64,000 nt of DNA from Nitrospira sp. CR1.3. GTDB lineage: Bacteria; Nitrospirota; Nitrospiria; Nitrospirales; Nitrospiraceae. The stretch's first letter is position 1, and the number at the start of each line of letters is the position of its first letter. The DNA is taken from assembly GCA_014055525.1 (NCBI GenBank), contig WIAH01000015.1:33960-97959 (forward strand), written 5' to 3'. The translations under genes were made by a program, and so were the position numbers. Positions 9,426-16,596 of the stretch are shown piece by piece. Under the pieces are notes generated by a model, which was not told the origin of the DNA, ran no database searches, and saw nothing but the letters and a program-made list of their open reading frames with translations.

Positions 9426-9780
9426 TGATTCCAAACCGCTTCAAGGCGGTCCCCACGAATTTTACGATCGAGTCGCGATCTTCGTCCCACGGGAATTGAA
9501 ACGAGCACTGCATCCAGTTCTCTCCTTCAACGAGAACCTGGCTTGTACTCCTCGGCGTGCGGCCGTCCGCGAGAACGATGCCCGGCTTTACATACCATAG
9601 GGGCCGTCCCTGAGTCGGATCGAACACGATGAGAACTTCGGTCATTTCAGGCTTAGGTCCGGGAGGCAGGCGCACGTCCCTAATGCGTGCCAGCGTTCGG
9701 CTGCCCGCCTGCAGGACACCAACATCCTTGTAGAGGTTCTTCAAATCCTCGACGGCGGCAGCGATTGTTTCGGCTTTCAT
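9418..9780 (-). CDS. E2/UBC-like protein of the ubiquitin-like operon
   Basis: A 120-residue protein between the ubiquitin-like gene and the E1 fusion, the usual position and size of the prokaryotic E2 families D/E. The C-terminal half ('WMQCSFQFPWDEDRDSIVKF') has the Trp-rich strand and final helix seen in those families. The only cysteine (about residue 94, in 'MQCSF') is the sole candidate for a thioester site; if it is not catalytic, the protein may be a scaffold. The ATG at 9780 is served by AAGGAAGG. Assignment rests on context as much as on sequence. Confidence 0.7.
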   Translation of the reverse strand: MKAETIAAAVEDLKNLYKDVGVLQAGSRTLARIRDVRLPPGPKPEMTEVLIVFDPTQGRPLWYVKPGIVLADGRTPRSTSQVLVEGENWMQCSFQFPWDEDRDSIVKFVGTALKRFGINE

Positions 9781-9791
9781 GGTCACCTTCC

Positions 9792-10034
9792 TTAACTAAT
9801 CGTCCCGGGAGGAAGATCCACGAAATGCTCGCCGTTCTTGATCGTGATGATCTGGTCATTGGTCACGAGAACGAGTTGGCCGTGTTCTCTCCGAGCGAGG
9901 TCATTTTCGAAGGGAATCCCGGCCTTCTCCTTGATCTGTCGACCGGTAACCTGATCGGTATCAAACTCGACCCTTTTCTTCTCCGTCTTGCTGATTTCGA
10001 TAAAAATGTGGATGGTATGCGTTGCAACATGCAT
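9792..10034 (-). CDS. Ubiquitin-like (multiubiquitin family) protein
   Basis: An 80-residue beta-grasp protein with the pattern of the Multi_ubiq family: a first strand pair ('THTIHIFIEIS'), 'VTGRQIKEKAGIP' as the central helix, and 'LVLVTNDQIITIKNGEHFV' ending in 'LPPGTIS'. Family members often carry several tandem copies; here there is only one. There is no terminal Gly-Gly, so trimming after the Pro-Pro-Gly would be needed for conjugation. An AGGAGG lies seven bases before the ATG. It heads the E2/E1 genes and is probably the modifier they act on. Confidence 0.85.
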   Translation of the reverse strand: MHVATHTIHIFIEISKTEKKRVEFDTDQVTGRQIKEKAGIPFENDLARREHGQLVLVTNDQIITIKNGEHFVDLPPGTIS

Positions 10035-10083
10035 TGGAGTACCTCCTGGTTAAGTAAATCGTTAGTGGCCCACCTCGACGCAC

Positions 10084-10134
10084 AAAGAAAAAGGCCGCAA
10101 CAACCCGTCTCCTTGTGAAACGGGCGTCGCGGCC
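10084..10134 (-). terminator. Hairpin with T-tract (terminator or attenuator)
   Basis: On the minus strand a GGCCGC...GCGGCC stem, reinforced by an inner CCCGT/ACGGG pairing, is followed immediately by TTTTTCTTT. It sits between the DUF6527 gene and the ubiquitin-like gene, so transcripts starting upstream would be partly or fully stopped before the modifier/E2/E1 genes. Confidence 0.75.
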
Positions 10135-10202
10135 TCTCGTCAGTACGACGTTGCCTCTGCGACGTCTAAATCAGAATTGTGTCGATCAGAAAACTGTGTC
10201 GC

Positions 10203-10373
10203 TCAAAAAATGCTCTTGGGAACCCACACCCAAGCGCCGCACTTTCTGCATTGCACCCGGCGGTTATCGCCTATCCGATGAATGCGAGTGAAGCGCGTCA
10301 TCAACTGCTCGTCCCCTTCATTTGCGGTTTCCGCGACAACATTCTTGCAGTTCGGACACTTGAAGCGAATCAT
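10203..10373 (-). CDS. DUF6527-like zinc-ribbon protein
   Basis: A 56-residue protein with two CxxC knuckles ('CPNC' near the start, 'CRKC' near residue 43) and a Trp-rich end ('GAWVWVPKSIF'), the form of the small DUF6527 proteins that accompany prokaryotic ubiquitin-like operons. It probably binds one zinc ion. It is the first gene after the promoter at 10441-10469 and is separated from the modifier gene by a terminator-like hairpin. Whether it acts as an E3-like adaptor is speculation. Confidence 0.75.
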   Translation of the reverse strand: MIRFKCPNCKNVVAETANEGDEQLMTRFTRIHRIGDNRRVQCRKCGAWVWVPKSIF

Positions 10374-10383
10374 ATGAAGCCTC

Positions 10384-10422
10384 GTATGAATTCTCGAATG
10401 AATAGACCAAGTATGAATTCTC
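10384..10422. repeat. Two 12-bp direct repeats in operon leader
   Basis: GTATGAATTCTC occurs at 10384-10395 and again at 10411-10422, 27 bp start to start. Both copies lie between the predicted transcription start (about 10434) and the DUF6527 ATG, a position expected for repressor operators. Confidence 0.6.
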
Positions 10423-10440
10423 AGAATAAATCACAGGTCC

Positions 10441-10469
10441 TTTATACTACGCTGACCAGCTTCGCGCAA
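10441..10469 (-). promoter_or_regulatory. Sigma70-type promoter of ubiquitin-like operon
   Basis: On the minus strand TTGCGC (10464-10469) and TATAAA (10441-10446) are separated by exactly 17 bases, a near-consensus -35/-10 pair pointing at the DUF6527 gene. Confidence 0.6.
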
Positions 10470-10606
10470 TCGAAAAATACTCCATATGGACATTTCACCT
10501 TGCGTCACCTCCATTAGTGGTGTAGAGTAAGGTTTTTCGCTTTGCTTTTCTATCGTCTCCCCCAGGATGAACCGTATCCTGAATGCAATCGATCTCTCGT
10601 TGTGAG

Positions 10607-11554
10607 CTATGGTAGCGTGCACTCATAGGCAACAGGCCCATAGGTAGAAACTCCGGCGGTTCTGAACCTGTTCCACACATCCTCACGGTGGCGCTCGTCG
10701 ATTATTTCCCAGTCATCGTGGTCCAGTCCCTGATCAGATTCGTCCAGTCCTCTATCAACAGAAATGCCGCAGAAGTTCGTCAGAATAAATCGGTTATGAA
10801 AACGATCTCCTGGATCTTCCCACAAGACAAGTCGGACCTGGCACCCAGAGGGTATGAGAGGTCCGATTCGAGAACGGAGCTCGTTGTGATACCAGGAATA
10901 GTCCGCTTTTGTTTTCGAATGAATTTCGAAAACCTTCAGGGAATTAGGCACAAGCCTGTTATATGCCAATTGGACCATTGCCCGGAGAGAGCGAAAGTAT
11001 CGCGATCTTTCTGGCTGAATATGGGGATCGATCAGCATGAGGCTCTTCGCATTTCGCAGGACAGGACGAAGCACATCTTGAAACGCTGTAGCCCGGCGCT
11101 CAACGCGTCTACTGTTTTGACGTCCAGTCCACAGAGATGAGCTACACACAGAGCCGATCCTCAGTGTACAAGGAGGACATTGTCGTCCGTTTGCTGTGCC
11201 CTCAGTGGTCACGATGGAATAGAACGCTTCGTTCGAGTGAGAAGTCACGGCTTCCTGGAACCACGTCGCATCATCGTCTGGCCACCCAGGTCCTGCATAC
11301 GGTCGGTCGATGAATCGTTGGCGCCTGTCAAGCATTTCCAATCCATATCGCAACTCTTCCCGTAGTCTGCCGGATGGGAGAGCAGCAAGTTTGCGACCTA
11401 TCTCACGACGCAATTCGCCATCGCACAAATTACCTATGAGTCCATTTTGTTGCAGACCATCTAAGAAACGAACAAGATCACGAGCCAGGTAATCGTTGGA
11501 CGTAATGAGGCTCTTGTCAAAGACTCCTGGTGAAAGACCAAATTCGTACAGCAT
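10607..11554 (-). CDS. PLD/MIT_C-like protein of a defence module
   Basis: A 315-residue protein. The first half is helical and unrecognised. The second half has 'SLMLIDPHIQPE', then 'QVRLVLWEDPGDRFHNRFIL' and 'GISVDRGLDESDQG'. The order 'hydrophobic-DPyI', 'H-x-R' and 'GRGLD-like' resembles the phospholipase-D-like MIT_C fold, often a ligand- or nucleic-acid-binding module. It follows the DUF3696 ATPase gene by 12 bases and should be co-transcribed with it. I am fairly confident that it belongs to that module but not of its activity. Confidence 0.55.
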   Translation of the reverse strand: MLYEFGLSPGVFDKSLITSNDYLARDLVRFLDGLQQNGLIGNLCDGELRREIGRKLAALPSGRLREELRYGLEMLDRRQRFIDRPYAGPGWPDDDATWFQEAVTSHSNEAFYSIVTTEGTANGRQCPPCTLRIGSVCSSSLWTGRQNSRRVERRATAFQDVLRPVLRNAKSLMLIDPHIQPERSRYFRSLRAMVQLAYNRLVPNSLKVFEIHSKTKADYSWYHNELRSRIGPLIPSGCQVRLVLWEDPGDRFHNRFILTNFCGISVDRGLDESDQGLDHDDWEIIDERHREDVWNRFRTAGVSTYGPVAYECTLP

Positions 11555-11566
11555 GCAACAGGGTGA

Positions 11567-13285
11567 TTAGGCAAATCTCTCTCGGAAGCCTTCTTCGAAA
11601 AATCCGCCTGGCCATGGGTCCAACAAGGTCCCCTCCTCATCCAAGCGTAACTCCAGAACCTTTGCCCCAGAACGATCAGCTTGGATGTATAGAACAGCGA
11701 CGTCAGATGGCTTGACAGGTGGGTGACCTGAGTCAAGTTTCTTCTGTGCTGTTTCTCTCATCCGTCGCATGATCCTCAAGATGAGATGTTCGCTATGGGT
11801 CTCAAGGATCATCGTGTTCTTCCGTTCACCAAGGGCGGACTCAATGAAGACATCCCCGAGCTCGGCCTGGAGCGCAGGGTGCAGATGGATCTCTGGCTGC
11901 TCCATCGCGAGGATTTTGTTCTTCGATGCATACGCTGTGACGAGGACAGGAAGAACCTGGCTGATTCCGATGCCAACATCACGATGGCTCACCGGCGTTC
12001 TTGTACGGTTATCCATCAGAATCAACTCGTTAATCTTGTCGATCTCGCCGGAACTGACTTTTTTCACGAAGGCGGTAGCAGCGGATTCGGGATCGTCAAA
12101 GATCGGGATAACGCCTTCTTCGTTCACGAGCTCAGCCGCGTGCTGCAACATGTCAGTCAGCGGGGTTTGCAGATCCTCTGCGCCAACAAGTTCTCGAATG
12201 GCCAGCAAGTAGGGAGTCTGCAAGCGCTCGGGAGAATTCAGCCATGCATTCACAGCATCCCGAACCTCCCTATTCTTGCGAACGACATCCCACGCGTATC
12301 CTCCTCCAGCAAACCAGTTCTGATCGTGGTGTTGGGCAAACGCGATGTGTCTGGGCGGGTATGAGCGAAGAGGACCAAGGTACTGGAGTCTTCCAAGCTC
12401 ATTTCCGATCACATCCCGCAAGCCACGGATGAGCTCATCGATCGTACGAGGCAAGAAAAACCGGATGGCATTAGCCAGGTCCTCTTCTCGTCGTCCCTGA
12501 CTGATGGGAAAGAGCATTGGCTCTTCGGAGGCGACTGAGGATTCTGGTGCCGCCATTCCTTCAAACAAACCGCGCTGAAGGAACTTCTTTACCTCCACTT
12601 TCCCTTGACCGGCATATTCACGCACTCCAAACCGAAGTAGTCCACGCGGCAGCAGCCCTTCGACTCGCGTGAGAATGTGCGGGACGAGCTCAGAAATGGC
12701 TCGGTTCAGGCCCTCCTGATCAGAAGGCCGAACACTTTCAGCTGTTGTGGTCGTTTCTAGGATGGCTTTGATGAGAATGCGCAGAATAGGATGGTCTTGC
12801 TCCAACCGATCAAGCTGAAGCGTCCCGTCCGGACGGAGACTCATCTTGAGGAGGCTGGAACCGTCTATCTGAATCTCATACGTTTGAATCTCAGGCAAAG
12901 CGTTGGGTTTTGGGAGCCCCTTGTCGTCGAGTTGAATGCCAATGGTCACGGTAACCGCTACCCGTCTCGCCGGAGCGAGTAATTCTGCAAGCCTTCCACT
13001 CAGTTGGGCAGTATCGATTTCAATTGAATAGTCGACACGGCGTCCGTAATCCCGGCGATGAATATATTGACGAAATCCACCGAGGTCGACCGACTCTCCT
13101 CCGACACGCGTACGGTGTATATCGAGCTCACCCGTTTCTGAGGCATGGCAGGCCATGAGGAGGCTGTGAATGAAACTGGATTTGCCTGCGCTATTGGCGC
13201 CGAAGATGAGGGTGAGCGGACGGATGGGAATATACTGCGTATCGGCGAAGGCTTTGAAGTTTCCGACTCGAAGGCCTGTCAACAT
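11567..13285 (-). CDS. AAA ATPase, OLD-like, DUF3696 C-terminus
   Basis: An SMC/RecF-class ATPase of about 572 residues. It shows 'LRVGNFKAF' at the start, Walker A 'GANSAGKSS' near residue 27, an ABC-type signature 'VGIGISQVLPVL', Walker B 'ILAMEQPEIHLHP', the H-loop 'ETHSEHLILR', and the DUF3696 tail ('RLDEEGTLLDPWPGG'). Such ATPases recur in defence pairs where they act as sensors or motors for a partner effector. I start it at the ATG at 13285, where the conserved 'MLTGLRVGNF' begins. Neighbours upstream and downstream on the same strand look like its partners. Confidence 0.88.
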   Translation of the reverse strand: MLTGLRVGNFKAFADTQYIPIRPLTLIFGANSAGKSSFIHSLLMACHASETGELDIHRTRVGGESVDLGGFRQYIHRRDYGRRVDYSIEIDTAQLSGRLAELLAPARRVAVTVTIGIQLDDKGLPKPNALPEIQTYEIQIDGSSLLKMSLRPDGTLQLDRLEQDHPILRILIKAILETTTTAESVRPSDQEGLNRAISELVPHILTRVEGLLPRGLLRFGVREYAGQGKVEVKKFLQRGLFEGMAAPESSVASEEPMLFPISQGRREEDLANAIRFFLPRTIDELIRGLRDVIGNELGRLQYLGPLRSYPPRHIAFAQHHDQNWFAGGGYAWDVVRKNREVRDAVNAWLNSPERLQTPYLLAIRELVGAEDLQTPLTDMLQHAAELVNEEGVIPIFDDPESAATAFVKKVSSGEIDKINELILMDNRTRTPVSHRDVGIGISQVLPVLVTAYASKNKILAMEQPEIHLHPALQAELGDVFIESALGERKNTMILETHSEHLILRIMRRMRETAQKKLDSGHPPVKPSDVAVLYIQADRSGAKVLELRLDEEGTLLDPWPGGFFEEGFRERFA

Positions 13286-13342
13286 TATCGCTATCTGGCT
13301 CTCATGGGTAAACACTCTGTTGTGTTCTTGAGACCTTCGTGG

Positions 13343-14479
13343 TCATACCCCTCGTCCGCCACAAATACGAAGAAGATACAGAAGCCAGGAGTCAGTTTTG
13401 AGGAACAGAGCGCGGAGTTGCATGTCTGTCAATTCGGGAGTCAGTTCATGCACATGATTCAAAAACTCAATCAACTTCACCAGTGCACGGCTGTCTTCAA
13501 CCACAAAATCTGCAAGTGCGCTGTGATTAAGATCCCGACAGATATACAAAACCCGGGCTCTTCGGGTTGGCCTCCCGCTCTGCAAAAGGTCTTCTTTCGC
13601 GTCACCAATCCACTCCATCACTGACTTATCAGGCGCCAGACGACGGAAGAGATGGGACCAGAGTTCCCGTAATGACGTGAGAATATGCCTTACCCGGTCG
13701 GGGTTTTGACTTCGAAGCGCGTCACGAGCTCCCATGTAGGGTTGGGCCAACGCGGGATCAAGTGACCGCAAAAGAGCCACGCAATCGGAGGTTTCTTCTT
13801 CAATTTCTGCGACTAATCGAGCATCTGAGGAGTCAGCCCAGCTATCTTCATCGTAGGCGGAGTGGATGGCATTGATAGCGTGACCAAGTGTGAATAGTTC
13901 ACGAGCAGGTGCTGATACAGTGAGTTCCTGCACGTATGACACATTTGGGATCAGGCTTGTTGAGTCCGTGAGATGCTTATACGCAACACCGATCTTGTCG
14001 AGAACGTGCTCAAGCCCGAGGAATGCTTGCTTCGGAAGAGCCAGTCGTAGTCGCCATGCATTGAAGTCAATCCCTGCAAGGATCCGCTCGGTTGCAGTAA
14101 TCTGATGCACGACACCGTCCAAGGACAGCTTCATGGCTGTATCAAGGCGGATGAGGGATTCCTGCATCGGATTGAATACATTCCGCCATCGTTCTTGTGT
14201 CTCTTTGAGGTTGTCGAGGATGCGTTGGGAAACCGTTGTCTCTTCTAATAAGGTTTGCCACTGTTGACTCGCCACAAGCACTTTTGGCAGTTGCAACGTC
14301 TCCATTCTTGGGATATCCATCATGTGAGGGATGTCGAGATACGGTTGATGCCACTGCTTCATGGCTCGCTCCAGCTCTGCCCGAACGCCCAAAGAAGATT
14401 TCGGCACGTTGTTCCAGCGGTCATAGCCTTCTAAGAATTTGTTGTATTCAGGGTAGAATTGTTGGGGAACGTTTCCCAT
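13343..14479 (-). CDS. Protein with pPIWI-associated-nuclease-like C-terminus
   Basis: A 378-residue, mostly helical protein. The C-terminal part ('GARDALRSQNPDRVRHILTS', 'RRLAPDKSVMEWI', 'RRARVLYICRDLN') resembles the domain named predicted pPIWI-associating nuclease in defence islands. This is recognition from memory of the family pattern and I cannot verify catalytic residues. The N-terminal 200 residues are unrecognised. The gene lies between the type I restriction genes and the DUF3696 ATPase on the same strand, with a short gap to each, and may be the effector of that module. Confidence 0.5.
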   Translation of the reverse strand: MGNVPQQFYPEYNKFLEGYDRWNNVPKSSLGVRAELERAMKQWHQPYLDIPHMMDIPRMETLQLPKVLVASQQWQTLLEETTVSQRILDNLKETQERWRNVFNPMQESLIRLDTAMKLSLDGVVHQITATERILAGIDFNAWRLRLALPKQAFLGLEHVLDKIGVAYKHLTDSTSLIPNVSYVQELTVSAPARELFTLGHAINAIHSAYDEDSWADSSDARLVAEIEEETSDCVALLRSLDPALAQPYMGARDALRSQNPDRVRHILTSLRELWSHLFRRLAPDKSVMEWIGDAKEDLLQSGRPTRRARVLYICRDLNHSALADFVVEDSRALVKLIEFLNHVHELTPELTDMQLRALFLKTDSWLLYLLRICGGRGV

Positions 14480-14497
14480 AAGTCGACCCTCAACTAC

Positions 14498-14704
14498 TTA
14501 TTTCTTCCGTCGGTTGTATGGAGATTGGTTTGTCGGTTTGAGCGAGATATTTTCCTGGCTCGCCACTGATCGTACCGCATCTTCCGTCCTACCCAGCTTC
14601 AGCCCAATCACTCTTGTCGGGGTGTTTTGGTCAGCGAGTTTCCGTAATTGGCTGATCTGTTGATTGTTCCAGGGCTTGCCGTGGTTTGATGGTCTCTTAG
14701 CCAT
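14498..14704 (-). CDS. Small basic helix-turn-helix/SANT-like protein
   Basis: A 68-residue, strongly basic protein ('KPWNNQQISQLRKLADQNTP', then 'GLKLGRTEDAVRSVASQ') with a three-helix SANT/Myb-like pattern ending in an Arg/Lys tail. It starts 11 bases after the hsdS stop and so is in the restriction operon. Small proteins of this type are common near restriction and mobile genes and probably bind DNA; whether it is a regulator of the operon is unknown. Confidence 0.7.
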   Translation of the reverse strand: MAKRPSNHGKPWNNQQISQLRKLADQNTPTRVIGLKLGRTEDAVRSVASQENISLKPTNQSPYNRRKK

Positions 14705-14715
14705 GCAGCACCTCC

Positions 14716-16596
14716 TCAGCTATGATTTACAACGAAGCCCAACTTGCACAGACCGCGAAGGGTCGCTTCGATATTTGCATCTGAGAATTCTTGTCGGTTC
14801 AGCTTCGGGACCCAATCGGCATGTGTCCTGATTACGTCTTTGACCGTCTCGACATTGATATGTTGGCCTGCATCAGCTATGACCTGTACGGCTTCTAAGA
14901 CAGTAGCCCAGCGTTCCAACGTTTGATAACTCCACCTCTTCATTTGATCGAGCATGTCGTCTACCATGGACTTCGTAGAGCCCAACATTTTTGCTGCGTG
15001 TTCCGAAGCCTTACCGGCTTCAGGACCTGGTCTCACTGGCTTCAGTTGCCCTTGTTTGGCATCTAGGGTTACCCACCTGTTCTTTTTTGCCAGACTCAGA
15101 AATTTGAAAATCTCGTCGTCCAGTGGTCCAGCGGCACGCTTGGCAAATGTTTCTGTCAGTTCAATCTTTGCCTTGCTCTGAGCGAGATAATACAGCTTCG
15201 CCAGTTTGACGCGACCCAAGGGCTGACTCTCCTCATGACATCTATGGACAATGTAGGCCGCGAGTGCGGCCTTGTTGTACATATCGTACCCAGCATGGCG
15301 ATTAGCCTTGACCACTGCTGAAACATTCTCGTTTGATCGTGAGGCTAGAGCCTTTGCCTGCCCCTCCATTTCGGCCAGGAGCTCTTGCATGTGTGACTCG
15401 CGCCACTTGGCTGTTAGGTTGCCCGAGTAGGCATGATGAAGCATAGAATCGAAGAAGTTCCTGATTCCACTTCGTGCCCGCTCCCACTTCTGCCGCGACT
15501 CTCGAATTGTGGCGACGAATTCTCCAAACTGTTTTTGCAGCGCCAAAGGGGGTAACAATACGGGAATTTGCTTGAGGCCTTCGACGCTGATATTGGATTG
15601 CCCGGCTGTGGTTCGAATATAGGGTGCCATCGCTCGCCGTCCCTCAGAAGTCCGCAGGTACTCAGTAACGAAGCAAGGGTCAGCCCTCTTGAGATCTATA
15701 CGAGCGCGAATAAGATAAGATGCAAAGACGTATCGCTCGGCCAAATCAAAGATGGCGCAGCGGCCTACATAGGCGGGGTTTCCATTAGTGCGCACAAAAA
15801 GAATGTCGCCTGGCTCAAGCGAAAGCCGATCTGCTTCATCGTTTGGGAGGTCAGCATACTTCAAGTCGGATAAATCAATTTCCCCACCAATTACATTGGG
15901 AATTCTTAAGACCGGAAGGCCAACTCGCTCGATCCCGCACTTTGTCGAAGTGCCATAGCGAAACTCTAAAGAGAACTCACCCAGGGTGGTTTGCTCCCAT
16001 TGAGTGTTATACTTGGCTGGATCGCTAAACATTTTGTGGAAGAGGGCAGGTAGGATGCGATCAGCCTTCGCGTCGGCCTCGGCGCGCTGTTTTCGAATAG
16101 CGTCTGCCTGGTCCAGGATTTCGACAATCCGCCGCTGCTCGGAAAGCGGGGGAAGTGGCACGCGAAATTTTTTTAGTGCTGTCTTGGTAACTTCACGAAA
16201 CGTTGTTGTCCCCGCTAGGAGAGCAATTTCTGGAGTGTGGTACTGCAGGGCATAAGCTAGATAGCGACTGTTAACACACGACTTAGGAATAAAGTTAGCG
16301 AACCCTTGATTGGTGCTGAGAGGAACGTGGGCAATACCCAACTTCCCAATCGTAGCGCGGGATGAGAAAAGGACCGTCCCTGCCGGTAGTATCTGAGCTG
16401 AACTCTTAGATAGTCCTTCAACAGTTATGCGTTCAGCTGTGCGATCAATTTCAGCAATACCTTCACCGGGCATAGGGAGGTCGGTAGGAGTAACCCAAGG
16501 GATCTCCCCTCCCCAGTATCCAGCGTTATCACGACGCGGCGTACTGCCCCCAGTGATCTCGCTAATTTCTCCCAACGAAACCACCGGCCACTTCAT
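14716..16596 (-). CDS. hsdS: Type I restriction specificity subunit with C-terminal extension
   Basis: A 626-residue specificity protein. Two target-recognition domains are visible, each opening with the typical 'VSLGEISEITGGSTPR' or 'TLGEFSLEFRYG' motif and followed by a conserved spacer helix ('LSEQRRIVEILDQADAIRKQ' for the first). Residues from about 400 to 626 are extra for the family and resemble a Panacea/SocA-like helical domain ('MYNKAALAAYIVHRC', 'LGRVKLAKLYYLAQ'). The start codon overlaps the hsdM stop (ATGA). HsdS sets the DNA sequence that HsdM methylates and HsdR cuts at a distance. The extension may regulate or protect the complex, but that is inference. Confidence 0.9.
   Translation of the reverse strand: MKWPVVSLGEISEITGGSTPRRDNAGYWGGEIPWVTPTDLPMPGEGIAEIDRTAERITVEGLSKSSAQILPAGTVLFSSRATIGKLGIAHVPLSTNQGFANFIPKSCVNSRYLAYALQYHTPEIALLAGTTTFREVTKTALKKFRVPLPPLSEQRRIVEILDQADAIRKQRAEADAKADRILPALFHKMFSDPAKYNTQWEQTTLGEFSLEFRYGTSTKCGIERVGLPVLRIPNVIGGEIDLSDLKYADLPNDEADRLSLEPGDILFVRTNGNPAYVGRCAIFDLAERYVFASYLIRARIDLKRADPCFVTEYLRTSEGRRAMAPYIRTTAGQSNISVEGLKQIPVLLPPLALQKQFGEFVATIRESRQKWERARSGIRNFFDSMLHHAYSGNLTAKWRESHMQELLAEMEGQAKALASRSNENVSAVVKANRHAGYDMYNKAALAAYIVHRCHEESQPLGRVKLAKLYYLAQSKAKIELTETFAKRAAGPLDDEIFKFLSLAKKNRWVTLDAKQGQLKPVRPGPEAGKASEHAAKMLGSTKSMVDDMLDQMKRWSYQTLERWATVLEAVQVIADAGQHINVETVKDVIRTHADWVPKLNRQEFSDANIEATLRGLCKLGFVVNHS

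Noticed and set aside
10431..10622. 63-codon minus-strand frame upstream of the ubiquitin-like operon
   Set aside because: It spans the predicted promoter and overlaps the end of the PLD-like gene; no family or clear role, so not called as a gene.
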